The notes: generated by a model not told the origin, from the letters alone. A DNA stretch of 64,000 bases from Anthoceros angustus (GCA_010909165.1 MU008167.1:980001-1044000); one strand, 5' to 3'; shown: positions 1 through 13,536, numbered from the stretch's first letter. Translations and numbers: made by a program.

Positions 1-2494
1 ATCATGTCATGTCGTATCTTGTCTGATTTCGCCTCGATGAGTAACTACTCCATGGCCTCGGTGGTTGTGGACCTCACGTCCATAGCACCTCTATCGAGAA
101 TAGCACACAAGATGAATGAGTGACAATGGGCAAGCGGCTAGCGTTCGGTTGGGCCAGATTACATAGGTGTGTTGTTGCTTGTCAAGTCCGTATGCCTCGT
201 TAGTCATCGCACCGCTCTTTTTGGGACTCAATTGGAGCCATGCTTGATGTGCTCGCTAGGTAATCAAAGGAGTCTCTGCATCGCATGAGAAAACATTCGA
301 GAGTCGTAATGTAAAAGGCACAACAACTTCGGGGTGAAAGCGGTAGGATGTACACAAGTCCGATAAACGCGTTTTGATGGAAAGGGCGATGTCTCCTTCG
401 AGCGTCTCAAAGCAGAACACGAAATCTATCAAGCAATTCATCCGGACATGCACGATCGAAGCGGTAAAGGCAAGGCTCACAGAGTTAATAGTGAAGGACT
501 TTCTCGGAAACAATGCTTTCGCTCCCTTTTTTTTTAGTCTGATCACCAACAGAGGTCGGAGTTAACCAGCAAGTCACAAAGAGCAATGCGTTCAACACCA
601 CTACCTAGAAAGCAATCCGGTTAGTACCTGACGTGGAGTTTTGTCCGGTCGATGATTTCTTGTTTAGTTCCCCACATCCTCATTCCGTTGTGTCCCAAAT
701 AAAGTTTCAACTGACGAGTTGGGAGCGTTCCAAGCTCACCACCATCTGCAGCTTTCACATTTAAGAAGAACAGTTAGGATATGCTCTGAAAACGAGATCA
801 GGCATCCAGATCCACCAAAAGAGAGTCAATGAAACAGTGGGAGAGTGAAGCATGCACGCCACATATTGGCAAACTTCAAGATCGTGAGTTTTAGCCTTTT
901 AGGTCGACTGCTCGCATCTCTTCTCCTCCTCCTCCTCCTCCTCTTCTTCTTCTTCCTCGTCCCTTCTTCTTAGGTCCAACGCACCTCCATCGGGGTAGAA
1001 GCCATCAGTTCAAGTGGAAGATGACAGGTGAAAACATTACCACAGAATGAGAAGCGGTCTTAGTAGTACAACATACCAATCACCACGGGGAAGGGTAGAC
1101 GGACCTTCCAGTTGTTGCAAACTTCCTTTGGGTTGGAATCGTCGGCCTCGACCATTTGCGTGGGCGGTCGGGTCTCTGTGAGGCATCCTCATCAGCGAGT
1201 TCGAGTGCACGATGCTCGGGGTTGCTGAAATTGTTGCTTGAGCAGCTTTGGTTGTGAATTCCCATTGCGTGCCGACACGAGAAGTTGGAGCTTGTCTACT
1301 GTCGGTGGAGGTGTTGTTGCGATGTGATGAAGGCGGAGCACGGATCAAGATACTTCCAAAGATGAGTCCAAGAAGAGGAATTTGAGTGATTTATATCGAG
1401 GAGGCGGGCAAGCCCTTGGAAGGTCGAACCCATCGTCTTGTGATTGTCATGTTGTTCATGTTGTTGATCTTCTTGTTTGCTGTGGTAAGTGTTCACCATA
1501 GCGAGAGGTTGGAGCTTGTCTCTCCTTTGGAGTGCAGTTGCGAGATGGTGGATCGAACTCAACATTCTGTCGTACCTCAATTTGATCACATCTGGAGGCA
1601 ATGGCTGCGATTTCTGCTTCTTTGTTCTGCCTTGCGTCCCACTCTTGGTAGTCTCATTGCGGTTTAGACAATCGAATTTCAGAAGCGTGGGTTACAAAGA
1701 CAATGGAGATTCCCGAGGTCAGGCTACAAGCTCTAGCGCAATCGAGCTTAACAGAGCTAGCGCTTCGAATTCACAGGGCTAGCGCTTCAAAACATGGGAT
1801 GCAGTCCTGGGCAAGAGTCCCGCCCGCCTTCATGTCAATATAAAGAGCTCCCGTCGTATCCACTCTTGCTGGGTTCCAGGTAACCCGCACTCGGGAAAAC
1901 TCGTGCCACATAAACAAAGGCGGCCCTCCGGCCGAGAGATGACATTGTATGGGGGTATTCCTGTCAGAACGTTAATTAATAACTTTCAATGCTTGCATCA
2001 AAGGGATGCTGGTTTGCCTGCAGGCTTGCTAGCAAGAGGGTTCAGGTTCGAGGTGGCTACTGAAGCTCCGAGAGGGAAGCTATACCTCGAGGGCTTTGGC
2101 GGGGTGTGTGGGGCCGGCTATCGTGCCTCTCGGCTGCCACTGTGGGGGAGGGTAGTTCTTTATATAATTTAGAAAATAGCAGGGGAAGGTTTCAGGACCC
2201 TTCGACAGGTGCCTTGGGCTGTTCTTGGAATGGTAGTGGTTAGCTTTGGATCTCACCGAAAGGGGTGGATCTGGCACCCCAGGCCCGCTGGGCTAGCTTG
2301 GCGGTTTTAACGGGAGTGTTATAAGATGGAGCTGCAGAGAGCCTGTGTTGGGTGTCCCTATCCGCCTTGTGGACGAGCCACTCTTCAAAGATCTGGTTAT
2401 TGTTGTTCCGTGTACAAATGGTTATGATGTGACTGCTTCTGTTGCTTTAGAAATGCTTGCGTTGATGGAGGGCCTACCGGTACCGGCTTGCAAG
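1..2494. other. Left flank, no recognisable gene
   Basis: I see no open frame with a recognisable domain here on either strand. A CTC/TTC-rich simple-sequence tract lies at about 923-971. A motif containing GCTAGCGC recurs at about 1735-1790, and a TATA-like AATATAAAG lies near 1840, but no coding region or terminal repeat could be attached to it. The stretch ends where the terminal inverted repeat of the neighbouring DNA transposon begins. Confidence 0.5.
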
Positions 2495-2523
2495 CCCTAC
2501 TAGAAATGGGCACCCTATGTTAC
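2495..2523 (+). repeat. Left terminal inverted repeat of transposon A
   Basis: Begins CCCTACTAGAAA and pairs with the reverse complement of 13156-13184 over 29 bp with two mismatches. The preceding AAG is repeated directly after the right end. Confidence 0.8.
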
Positions 2524-2775
2524 ACTTTATGTTAAGATTTGGACCCCTGGATGTAACACTCATGTTACAATTTTGGGGTCATGTAACACTTTTTGGGCCC
2601 CTTGTTACACTTTTGGCTTGGAAACCATACCACGGTACATTGTTGCAATCATGTTGCAATGGTGTTGCAATTATGTTAAGACGAAGTGAGAGGTGGTTTT
2701 GCCCTCTCTCAAAATTGCAACATGATTGCAACATCTAAAGTGTTACAAGAGAGGTCTTGTAACACTTTTGGAGGC
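2517..2775. repeat. Subterminal motif array, left side of transposon A
   Basis: About ten copies of TGTTACA, TGTAACA and TGTTGCAA lie within 260 bp, in direct and inverted orientation. The same motifs recur at about 12600-13155 near the other end. In characterised CACTA elements such subterminal arrays bind the element's TnpA-type protein; that role here is inferred. Confidence 0.6.
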
Positions 2776-3060
2776 TTGGTAGAACCTCCTCCCCATCCAC
2801 CATTGCCCTTTTACTTTTGCCCTTTGAAATACCACGTTTTACTTGGTAGTTACCACCGATACGCCCTTCAATACGACCATATACAAATACGTATCAATAC
2901 ATCCTTGTACTATCGCATGTAGTCTACGGTGATAAATGTAATGTATTATTCTAAGTGCTATACGGCGTATTCAATTTCATATAAAATAAGTTTGTATATT
3001 ACGCGTATTACGTCATGCATACATATTCATGATGCGATACTTTGTATTTACTATACGTGT

Positions 3061-6000
3061 AAATAGCGGCCCTTTATACCCCTACTTTATAGCATGCGCT
3101 TCGGTTTGTCCTTCCACGTCAACAATAGCCATCGGCTTCGCCATGGCGCCCAAGAAGATATTGTCCCCACCTATCACCTTATTGTGACGCATCAATGAGG
3201 TTATGCCCCTACAAGATTGTCTTGTCGGAGGAGATTTGGTATGCGGCTTATGCTTTTACGCCTCCATGTAAGGCACTTCCTACTCGTCATCGTATGCACC
3301 TACGAAACTTCCGCCTCCGTTCGATTCGCAATTTTCTTCTTCCCTCCCACTTGCGTTTGGCCAGGCAAGCTTTGCCACTTCCTCCGCTTCCTCCGCCTTG
3401 CAGGCATTGCACATACAAACCAGCATGGCCGTCATGAGTTATCCAGCGTTAATGGGTTTCCACAAAAGTCCATTTGCCTTACCTTCCCTCCAGTCCTCCT
3501 CTTTTCTTACGCCTTCTTCTGGACATTTTCCTCTTCCGTCCTCCTTCTTCCGGCGTGCCCTTGTCACTTGCCCACCGCCTCCTCTACTCCTCCTCCCGTT
3601 TTCCTCTTTCGGCCTCCACCCTTTATCACAGGTGGCGTTGCCTCAACTGGGGCTCCACTATGCAGGTCCATGCTCTCAGCATCCGAGGCTGCAAGGTATG
3701 TGTCTGGCACGAAATTAGGCACATCGTCCTCTTCGCCTCCTCTGCTGCGTCCATGTTCTCTGCAGCGTCCCCCGTCCTGTCCCCCCCGGCCTCCATCGGC
3801 ATTGGCCTTTTGCGATATCATGCATGTTGCCCTCTTAGTCCTCCTTCATTCTCTCTCCCCTCGACATCGCCTCATGTTTTCACGCTTTTGCCCCACCATG
3901 GCTGCTGGGTGATCCACTCGTCGTCCTCCGCCACCCGCTCCTCCTAGTCCCCTGCGATTTTTGGCTGTCCATAGTGCACACAAGTGTGTTTCTTCCGTGA
4001 CGGTTCTGCCCCTCCGTGCTCCACCACCCGACTCACCGCCTCCACACACCTTGTTCCCCCGCCTCCATCGGCGTCGTCACTCCATCTGATCCCAACGGCC
4101 TCCACCCTCCCCATACATGGCCGTCACTGGCGGTCTCGGGCACCCTCCACCTCTTTTCCATTATTTGCTTGCTGCCCACCGCCTCCACACACCTTGTTCC
4201 CCTCCATTGACCCCAATCCGGGCATGCACCAACCTAGGCAATCGTGGTGTCGCGGCACCACAATTTACTGCTCACTCGGTTCCCCTCCGCCTCCCTCGCA
4301 TGCTTCCTCAAGAGCGCCTCCCGTCTCCACTTCCCGCTCCTTGTTCATCGTCACCTTTCCCCATTCAAAGTCCGTTGTCCCTCGCCCTCCGGCCTCCTTC
4401 CTCCCAAGCCCCTTCCGCCATTCCTTGATAGCCTCTCGTCGTCCATGTCACCACCTCGTGCACCATCGTTGCCTCCCACCCCTTCCTTCCGTCGTCTCGG
4501 AAGGCCACCATATCGGATCCATCTTCAATTCAATGTCGTTAAGCAAAATGGTCATTTCCTTGTTCTCCTTGCAATAGCGAACCTCTAGGATCTTTTCATA
4601 CACTCCCTATCTTACCTGTTGAAGGAACTCGGCACGTAACCCCACTATCGCCTTTCACGATTTCCACCCTTTCCCTTCTAGCAATCAGCCACCGTCCTCG
4701 AAGGTTGCCTCCCTTGTCTCAAGCTTGAATGCACGCCGCATGCAGTGCACATGTGTTACCCGTTTGTCCACCATGCCCACTCATCCGCCCGCAAACTTGA
4801 GCGTGTGCACACTTTGCCGGCGTCACTTGCCGTTAACGCAGTGCGAAACCCACCTCATCCAATGTAAATAGCGGCCCTTTATACCCCTACTTTATAGCAT
4901 GCGCTTCGGTTTGTCCTTCCACGTCAACAATAGCCATCGGCTTCGCCATGGCGCCCAAGAAGATATTGTCCCCACCTATCACCTTATTGTGACGCATCAC
5001 GTGAGGTTATGCCCCTACAAGATTGTCTTTGTGCGGAGGAGATTTGGTATGCGGCTTATGCTTTTACGCCTCCATGTAAGGCACTTCCTACTATCGTATG
5101 CACCTACAGGAAACTTCCGCCCTCCCGTTCGATTCGCAATTTTCTTCTTCCCCTCCCACTTGCGTTTGGCCGAGGCAAGCTTTGCCACTTCCTCCGCTTC
5201 CCTCCGCCTTCAGGCACACATTGCACATACAAACCAGCATGGCCGTCATGAGTTATCCAGTTAATGGGTTTCGGCCAAAGCATCCATTTGCCTTCCCTCC
5301 GGTCCCTCCTCTTTTCTTACGCCCTTCTTGCTGGACATTTTCCTCTTCCGTCCTCCTTCTTCCGGTGTGGCGTGCCCTTGTCACTTGCCCACCGTGCCTC
5401 CTCTACTCCTCCTCCCGTTTTCCTCTTTCGGCCTCCACCCTTTATCAGTGGCATTGCCTCAACGGGCTCCACTATGCAGTCCATGCTCTCGGCATCCAGG
5501 GTATGTGTCGCAAATTAGGCACATCGTCCTCTTCACACCTGCCTCCTGCTGCGTCCATGTTCTCTGCAGCGTCCCCCCCGTCCCCCGGCCTCCATCTGCA
5601 TTGGCCTTTGATATCAAGCACTGCATGTTGCCCTCTTAGTCCTCCTTCATTCTCTCTCCCCTCGACATCGCCTCATGTTCGTTCTGGCGCCTTTTGCCCT
5701 GCCCACCATGGCTGCTGGGTGATCCACTCTCGTCCTCCGCCACCCGCTCCTCCTAGTCCCCTGCGATTTTTGGCTGTCCATAGTGCACACAAGTGTGTTT
5801 CTTCCGTGACGTTGTTGCCCCTCCGTGCTCCACCACCCGACTCACCGCCTCCACACACCTTGTTCCGCCCTCCGCCGTCGTCACTCCATCTCGATCCCAA
5901 CGGCCTCCACCCTCCCCATACATGGCCGTCACACAGCGGTCTCGGGCACCCTCCACCTCTTTTCCATTATTTGCTTGCTGCCCACCGACCCTCGTTGCCT

Positions 6001-6670
6001 CCATTGACCCCAATCCGGGCATGCACCAACCACTAGGCAATCGTGGTGTCGCGGCACCACAATATAAATCCACACCTCACTCGGTTCCCCTCCGCTGCCT
6101 CCCTCATGCTTCCTCAAGACCGCCTCCAGTCTCCACTTCCCTCCTTGTTCATCGTCACCTTTCCCCATTCAAAGTCCGTCGTTGTCCCTCGCCCCTCGGC
6201 CTCCTTCCTCCCAAGCCCCTTCCGCCATTCCTTGATAGCCTCTCGTCGTCCATGTCACCACCTCGTGCACCATCGTTGCCTCCCACCCCTTCCTTCCGTC
6301 GTCTCGGAAAGGCCACCATATCGGATCCATCTTCAATTCAATGTCGTTAAGCAAAATGGTCATTTCCTTGTTCTCCTTGCAATAGCGAACCTCTAGGATC
6401 TTTTCATACACTCCCTATCTTACTGAAGGAACTCGCCTAACCCCACTATCGCCTTTCACGATTTCCACCCTTTCCCTTCTAGCAATCGCCACCGTCCTCG
6501 AAGGTTGCCTCCCTTGTCTCAAGCTTGAATGCTGCATGCAGTGCACATGTGTTACCCGTTTGTCCACCATGCCCACTCATCGCTGCAAACTTGAGCGTGT
6601 GCACACTTTGCCGGCGTCACTTGCCGTTAACGCAGTCTGCGAAACCCACCTCATCCAATGCGAAATAGCT
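3061..6670. repeat. Tandem duplication, about 1.8 kb, indel-marked
   Basis: The block at about 3061-4866 is repeated at once at about 4867-6670. The first 130 bp or so are identical. After that the copies differ mostly by 1-5-bp insertions or deletions, with few substitutions. Proline- and serine-rich open frames in both copies are composition artefacts of a CT-rich strand and match no family I know. Confidence 0.85.
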
Positions 6671-9289
6671 CTTCATCTATTTCCTTCACTTCCGTGCTCC
6701 AACTCCGCATCCGTCGGCTGGGAGGTTCCACGTCTCAAAGTCGTCAAAATCAAGTTTGGGCTCGGTGGCCCCTCGCCTCTTACCTCTCGAGTCTTGACGA
6801 GGAGGCCGCTTCTTCACATCGCCGATGTCGAATGGAGACAGCCGCTGGGTGCGGTGGATGAGCGAGATAGCCCGAGGCCATTTGGCCCCTCATCCTCCCC
6901 ACCCAGATCGGTTCGTGGCCGGCACGTCCAACTATGGTGTTCGCGCCGCCGTACGTGACTCCCTAGCAAGCTTCACCTCGCCATACTCCCCATCCTGCGA
7001 ACCGGTTGTCCACCACCTTCGTGCCATCAAGGCAATGGCTTCCTCTCGTGAAAGGTGCCAGCCATGAGTCCTACCGAATTCAAGGCTGCTATTTTGAAAA
7101 GCTTTGTTTGCAAAGGCCCGGTGGTTGTCATTTACTCCTCTTGGCCGGGATGATATTGTGCACATGCTACTTGCCCATAATCGAACAATTTTCGACCACA
7201 ACCTTGCGGACTTGGGAGCAAGTTTCATGTCCCATTGGTTACTGTCGTTACTCATGATGTATTATATTGCCCACATGGCGCACGCTCTCAATGCGCCCAT
7301 TCGCATTTTACCATTAATCATCGTCTTCCGACCAAAGATTGCCTTGTGCATCCGGAGGGAGGAGACAATAGACTATAGCATGCAAACCAATCACCATACA
7401 TGATTTATTCCACTTTCTCTGCGAGTAGCGTGCGCGGTGACTTGTCATGTCGGTCAACGGTATGGACGGGCACCAAACCATACCCATCCATTCCGCAGAC
7501 AAAGGCAGTCATCGAGTTTTATTGCGTGACATGGGAAGTACAAGTAGTGATCAAGGATGAAGGACTTTCCCATCCCAATGTTTAATTACGGTAAGCATAT
7601 GTCCCACATTGTGAGGTATAAACCGTCCCTGCTCACACGACGTGCCCAGGCGGCAAGAGCCAAGGGACGATGGCCCCTCCATACCAGTCCTTGATGGTAG
7701 GGGAGAGCAACCTCCCATCCATCATCCTCGATGGCCATCGTCATTGACAGAATTGCAGCCCTTGTCCTTAATGGCCATCGTCGGTTTCCACCAGCAACAA
7801 TAATGTGCACACATACGCAATGATCCACAAAGCAGACACAGTCGGGCGGGTGGCGGTTTTGACTTATCAATTCCACAAACACTTTAGCCTGCGCATGGAC
7901 TTGTAGGTAGGCGAATAGGGCCAAAAAGTGTTCACATCCGGCCTCACAGAACCCCAGCCATACCGTGTGTGGTCACGAACACCATGCCCGCACCATGTGG
8001 AAGGAACCACCTCGCCACCGAGCAGCAAGTCCCCACGAGGATAGCCACGATGAACAGCTGCTCACGCCATGAGGCGGTGACACCGCCTCCAACCTTTGCA
8101 AAGGATCCTTGATGGCCATCACGATTTCTAGTTGTGCACCAAGATGGAGACATGAACACACGCCTCGTGGTGCGAACTACCACTCCACGCCCATTTAGGT
8201 TTCCGACGGAAGCTAGCTCGACATCGTCAACATGTCCGTCATACATGGCATAAGGTAGCAAGGAGCGCAGGCATGTTTCGAAGACAGGCTCGCCATGCGA
8301 GGATGACCAAGAGAAAGGTAGTAGCGTGAAGCGAGGGCAAGGTGGTGACATTTAAAGCGGACCACCACCTTCTCTGACCTCTTGTGCCCCAGCCACATCG
8401 GGTTGCGGATGAGAGGATCTTGAATTTCAACTTCCTTACATGTGACAAACCAAACATGGCGGCTTTGATGGTACCGTCGACCAACGATGGATTCTTTGGT
8501 AAATGCAATGAGTGTGAAGTGGCGCGCCATAAAGGAGCCGGAATGCGAGTTTGTTTTCATGTCTCCTAAGGGCTGGAAATCCTTTCTGACGGTGCGCCAT
8601 AGTGACGCCGTCGAGCCGTCACCTAGCATGGTGCCGGATGGCGTGAATACATTACGTTACGCCATGTGATGGCGCATGATTGGTGGAGAGCGAATGGGAG
8701 TCTCGAGCGATGGACATCATTATCTAGGAGAAGCGGAATTGGCATATATGGCAAATTCACATACGGTCCTTCATTCATGGCATAATGAAAGGGGGCATTT
8801 AGTTTGCTTGAATGGCTCTCACGTGCCACCCACCGTCCTTGCACAATGGTGTAGATGTTGATATAGATTATTACCGAAACAGTGGAACAGCGCGTCTGTC
8901 AGTTCAAACGACCTTCAGACGTGGCATGTTTTCTTCCATGCCATGAGTTTTCAATTATTCTAATGGCTTGCACCCACCTTCCTTGGACCATGGTGGAGGG
9001 GAGAATTTTATTTGAGAGAAAGGGAACCATTGTCCTTGGTTCATGGCAGGTTGTAAGATGGCCATGACCTTGTCATGGCATGGCACTTCCTTGGTCATCG
9101 CCACTCGAAATCGCATTGCAAACACTTGTCCTTGGGTCACGAAATGGTCATAAAAAGCGGGGACTATATATGGCATGCATGGAGGAATGGCATCGTGGAC
9201 AAGGAAGGTTTCGTGTTTGTGCACTGCAAACACAGTGGTGAGGAAGGTGGCATGGCAAGGCAAGGAGCCAGGCATGGCATGCCACGTAG
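6671..9289. other. Interior of transposon A without recognisable gene
   Basis: Several open frames of 60-140 codons occur on both strands, for example 7944-8351 and 8213-8629 on the minus strand and 7104-7403 on the plus strand. None shows a recognisable domain or consistent splice structure. Repeated CATGG motifs stand out around 8930-9290. Confidence 0.4.
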
Positions 9290-10090
9290 TCCCCCCTTGG
9301 ATGGAAGCACGGCGAAGGATGGTCCTAGCGGCAAGTGAGGTGGGCACGCCTGGAGAATGCGGATTCAAGCGAAGTGGAGGGTGGATGATCATCGTGGGCG
9401 GGAGGCGGCGAGAGAGGTGTCGGGTCTTTGGAGGGGAGCAACTTGCCGGTGGAGTCTGCGCCAAAGAGGAGGGCGATCTTAAGCGGCCGCAAGGGAGTGG
9501 GTGTCTCTAATAGGTGGGAGCTAACTGGGCTTGCTGCAGGAGAGAATCCAAAACTTTCGGAGGAGGAATCGCCAGGCCGTGACATCGGGAGGAGGAGGAA
9601 TTTGGCGTGAGTCAGGAGAAAGAGGACTGTGGTGATCGGGAGGAGCATGGTGGTGCTGCCCAAGAGGCCGGCCGTGTGGTGGCGAGAGAGAGGCCATTGG
9701 TCTTGTGGACCTTCTTGGATGGAAGCACGAAGGATGGTCCTAGCGGCAAGTGAGGTGGGCACTGTGGAGAATGCGGATTCAAGCGAAGTGGAGGGTGGAT
9801 GATCATCGCGTGGGCGGGAGGCGGCGAGAGAGGTGTCGGGTCTGGAGGGGAGCAACTTCCAGCAGCGGTGGAGTCTGCGCCAAAGAGGAGGACGATCTTG
9901 AGAAAGCGGCCGCAAGTGGGTGTCTCTAATAGGTGGGAGCTAAGCTGCTTCTGCAGGAGAGAATCCAAAACTTTCGGAGGAGGAATGCCGGGTGACATCG
10001 GAGGAGGAGAATTTGGCGTGAGTCAGGAGAAAGAGGGCTGTGGTGATCGGGAGGAGCATGGTGGTGCGAGGCCGACCGTGTGGTGGCGAG
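9290..10090. repeat. Tandem duplication, about 0.4 kb, indel-marked
   Basis: The block at about 9290-9700 (starting at the GGATGGAAGCACG motif) is repeated at about 9715-10090. The copies differ mainly by short deletions, for example in the stretch following GAAGCACG. Confidence 0.8.
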
Positions 10091-10732
10091 AGAGAGGCCA
10101 TTGGTCTTGTGGACCTTCTCGGTGGCGATGGATAACCCCAACAACGTGGGAGGAGGATGCCTGTGGAGGAGGAAACTGCCACAGGAGTGGAGGCGGTCTC
10201 GAGGAGGCGGTTGCGGAGGCGGGCCAAGGCAGCGTGCATATGATGGTCGGAGGACGGTGAGGAGAAGGACACCAGTGGCGGCAATGATGGGGAAAGCGCA
10301 AGGAGGCGGATGTGGAGATGGCGGATGATGAGGTGGAGGCGACATACACTGCCACTACGAAATTGGAGAATTGATGGAGCGGTTGGCGGTAAGCCACTAG
10401 GCAGCGTCATTGCCGTGTTGTCTGTGCATGGGCGTGGTGGAGTGTACATGGCTGTGAGCGGTTATGCGATGGAGGTTGGGTGGAGAATGAGGAGTTGGTG
10501 GTTGGTGCGGCGTGGTGATATGTAGGACGTGAGCTCTAAGTGATGTGTGTGCATGACTGCGGGGAAGAAGGAAGGAAAGGCGGTGGAAGGTGAAGGCCAT
10601 GTCGAAGGAAGGCACGGATACTAGTGGAGAGAAGGAAGATGGAGGAAAGGTGGCAAGCAGGCGTCACCGTCAAGTGATCTTGGAGGCAACGTAGATGGTG
10701 GGGAACACGGATGTGGGAGCGAGGCTGGAGAG

Positions 10733-12975
10733 ATGGTGGGGAACACGGATGTGGGAGCGGGAGCCTGGAGAGATGGTGGGGAACTGGATGGATGAGAGAA
10801 TGCGGAGCGCATGCGAATGCAACTGGAAAACAACGTGGCGGTGGGCCGTTTGTGGAGGGAATGTGAATGTTGAGCCATTTTCTTGCGAGCCGGAGTCGCC
10901 AATGTGGGTGGACCGGTGATGGTCAATCGGCAAGCAGATGGAATTGGTATTCCCACCTTTATAGCCTAGCATTTACAGGGTCCTTCGCCGTGAAAGTGGT
11001 GATTGAGGCCGGATAGGTCTAGGAAGTTGTGGAGGAACCACGAAAACAATGGTGTTGGTCAAGAGTCACCAAGTGGCGTAAGGGTTAGCACATATATATA
11101 TCACTTGGAAGACGTACATGTTTGTAGATAAAGCCAATTGCATCGGTGGCAACAAAGCCACGATCTTTGAAGGGATAGAGGACGCTTGAACTCCAAAATT
11201 CCAATTAATTTGTCAATAAAATCAAACACTTATATATGCAAGGTATGAGAGTGACGTAAGGGTTAGCACATATATATTACTATATAAACAAGTCTTGATG
11301 CCTATATACATATATACGTATACAAAGAGGCATATAAATACACTAATATAATATAAGTATAATGATGGATGTGTACATATATGTACACATACTTATGTCT
11401 TGAAGCCTATATACATATATATGTATACAAAGGTATATGCAAAGGAGGTAAAATAGGAAGGAAGGACAGCCCCAGGGAGAGAGAGGTCCTTGTAACAAGC
11501 ATGTTGCAAGAGGAAGAGGAAGAGTATAAAATGGTTGTGATAGGGGAGGTCCTTCTCATCATGATGGAGGAGGAGAAGTGAAAGAGTATAAAAGGGTGTG
11601 ATAAGGGGCAATAAATAGCGAGGTGAGGTGAGAGGAGAGAGACCAAGCATTGTGTTAAGATGGGGTGAGAAGGTGGATAAGAAAGGACACCGAACACCAA
11701 GCCACCATAAAGTGTTGCAATTTTGAAGTGGTACATGAAGTGAGAGACCAAGCATTGTGTTAGGATGGTGGGAGAAGGAAGAGAAAAATGGACCAACTTA
11801 ACACCAAGCCATCAAAACATGTTGCAAGTTGGAAGTGTTACATAAAATTGTAACAAGGGTGGTGGGGAACGGATGTGGGAGCGGGAGCCTGGAGAGATGG
11901 TGGGGAACTGGATGGATGAGAGAATGCGGGCGCATGCAATGCAGAAAACAACCGTGGCGGTGGGCCGTTTGTGGAGGGAATGTGAATGTTGAGCCATTTT
12001 CTTGCGTGAGTCGCCAATGCGTGGTGGACCGGTGATGGTCAATCGGCAACAAGCAGATGGAATTGGTATTCCCACCTTTATAGCCTAGCATTCTGAGGGT
12101 CCTTCGCCGTGAAAGTGGTGATTGAGGCCGGATAGGTCTAGGAAGTTGTGGAGGAACCACGAAAACAATGGTGTTGGTCAAGAGTCACCAAGTGGCGTGC
12201 AAGAGCATATATATATATCTTGGAAGACGTACATGTTTGTAGATAAAGCCAATTGCATCGTGGCAACAAAGCCACGATCTTTGAAGGGATAGAGGACGCT
12301 TGAACTATCCAAAATTCCAATTAATTTGTCAATAAAATCAAACACTTATATATGCAAGGTATGAGAGGTAGTAAGGGTTAGCACATATATATTACTATAT
12401 AAACAAGTCTTGATGCCTATATACATACATATATACGTATACAAAGGAGGCATATAAATACACTAATATAATAGAAGTATAACGGATGGATGTGTACATA
12501 TATGTACACATACTTATGTCTTGAAGCCTATATACATATATATGTATACAAAGGTATATGCAAAGGAGGTAAAATAGGAAGGAAGGACCCAGAGAGAGGT
12601 CCTTGTTACAATCATGTTGCAAGAGGAAGAGGGAAGAGTATAAAATGGTTGTGATAGGGGAGGTCCTTCTCACGGTCATGAAGGAGGAGAAGTGAAAGAG
12701 TATAAAAGGGTGTGATAAGGGGCAATAAATAGCGAGGTGAGGTGAGAGGAGAGAGACCAAGCATTGTGTTAAGATGGGGTGAGAAGGTGGATAAGAAAGG
12801 ACACCGAACACCAAGCCACCATAAAGTGTTGCAATTTTGAAGTGGTACATGAAGTGAGAGACCAAGCATTGTGTTAGGATGGTGGGAGAAGGAAGAGAAA
12901 AATGGACCAACTTAACACCAAGCCATCAAAACATGTTGCAAGTTGGAAGTGTTACATAAAATTGCAACACGTAAT
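10733..12975. repeat. Tandem duplication, about 1.1 kb, indel-marked
   Basis: The block from about 10733 to 11860 recurs from about 11861 to 12975. It includes an AT-rich tract with the perfect 18-bp palindrome GTGTACATATATGTACAC near 11370 and 12490, and GA-rich sequence whose complement gives long spurious open frames. The copies differ chiefly by short indels. Confidence 0.82.
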
Positions 12976-13155
12976 AAGGCGGTGGGGAAATTATTAATAA
13001 TGCTTGTGAGAGAGGGGTGTACCGGAAGGGTGAGGTGGGGAAGAGAGTGCCGAGTTCGTGTTAAGATGGCAGCAGACGAGAACTAACAAACTTAATACCA
13101 AGCCTCCAAAACATGTTGCAATGTGGAAGTGTAACAAAAAATTGCAACATCGACT
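12600..13155. repeat. Subterminal motif array, right side of transposon A
   Basis: Copies of CATGTTGCAA, AATTGCAACA and TGTTACA/TGTAACA occur near 12605, 12820, 12930, 12965 and 13110-13160. They mirror the left subterminal array. Confidence 0.55.
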
Positions 13156-13184
13156 GTAACATGGGGTGCCCTTTTCTAGTAGGG
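13156..13184 (-). repeat. Right terminal inverted repeat of transposon A
   Basis: Reverse complement of the left end with two mismatches. It is followed by AAG, the putative 3-bp target-site duplication. Confidence 0.8.
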
Positions 13185-13354
13185 AAGAGAACCTCGGCAA
13201 CCAGAGCTAGCCTCAGCTGACCACACTATGGCACTTATCCCACGGTCGTTCAGTACGTAGGTTCGATTTCAAGAGAGATTTTAAATCCCCAAGCGCAGCG
13301 TCAATGATGACCCCCCTTCTTCAATTTTCTATCACTCGGCTTCCTTCTTCAAAC

Positions 13355-13536
13355 CTCTATCACTCAGCTTTCAATTCTTCCTCTGTCACTCAGCTTTCAA
13401 TTCTTCCAATATCACTCAGCTTTCAATTCTTCCTCTGTCACTCAGCTTTCAATTCTTCCAATATCACTCAGCTTTCAATTCTTCCTCTATCACTCAGCTT
13501 TCAATTCTTCCTCTATCACTCAGCTTTCAATTCTTG
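13355..13536. repeat. 26-bp minisatellite, about seven copies
   Basis: A unit containing CACTCAGCTTTCAATTCTTC repeats with a 26-bp period; for example CACT starts at 13387, 13413 and 13439. The variable tail alternates between CTCTGT, CAATAT and CTCTAT. It lies just outside transposon A. The period is not a multiple of three, so the open frame across it is unlikely to be a protein. Confidence 0.85.

Larger units (their letters stand above)
2495..13184. mobile_element. CACTA-like DNA transposon A, apparently non-autonomous
   Basis: The two ends form inverted repeats about 29 bp long that begin CCCTACTAGAAA and differ at two positions (2495-2523 against 13156-13184). They are flanked by the direct repeat AAG (2492-2494 and 13185-13187). 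A 3-bp target duplication and a CTACTAGAAA-type terminus fit the CACTA (CMC) superfamily, although the first bases are CCCTA rather than CACTA. Both subterminal zones are packed with TGTTACA/TGTTGCAA-type motifs in both orientations, as expected for transposase-binding arrays. No TNP2, DUF4216 or DUF4218 segment was recognised in its 10.7 kb, so it looks non-autonomous or fully decayed. It contains three of the indel-marked tandem duplications. The superfamily call is an inference from the termini. Confidence 0.72.

Noticed and set aside
3217-6411. Many overlapping 60-312-codon frames, proline/serine-rich on plus and glycine/arginine-rich on minus
   Set aside because: They exist in all frames of a CT-rich strand, change with each indel between the two duplicated copies, and match no domain.
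9325-10449. Long minus-strand frames rich in proline, serine and histidine
   Set aside because: Complement of a GA/GGA-rich strand; several frames are open at once and the duplication disrupts them differently in each copy.
11393-12910. Minus-strand frames of 120-171 codons with hydrophobic segments
   Set aside because: They are repeated by the tandem duplication, contain repeated LTQCLVS-type units from DNA repeats, and have no recognisable family.
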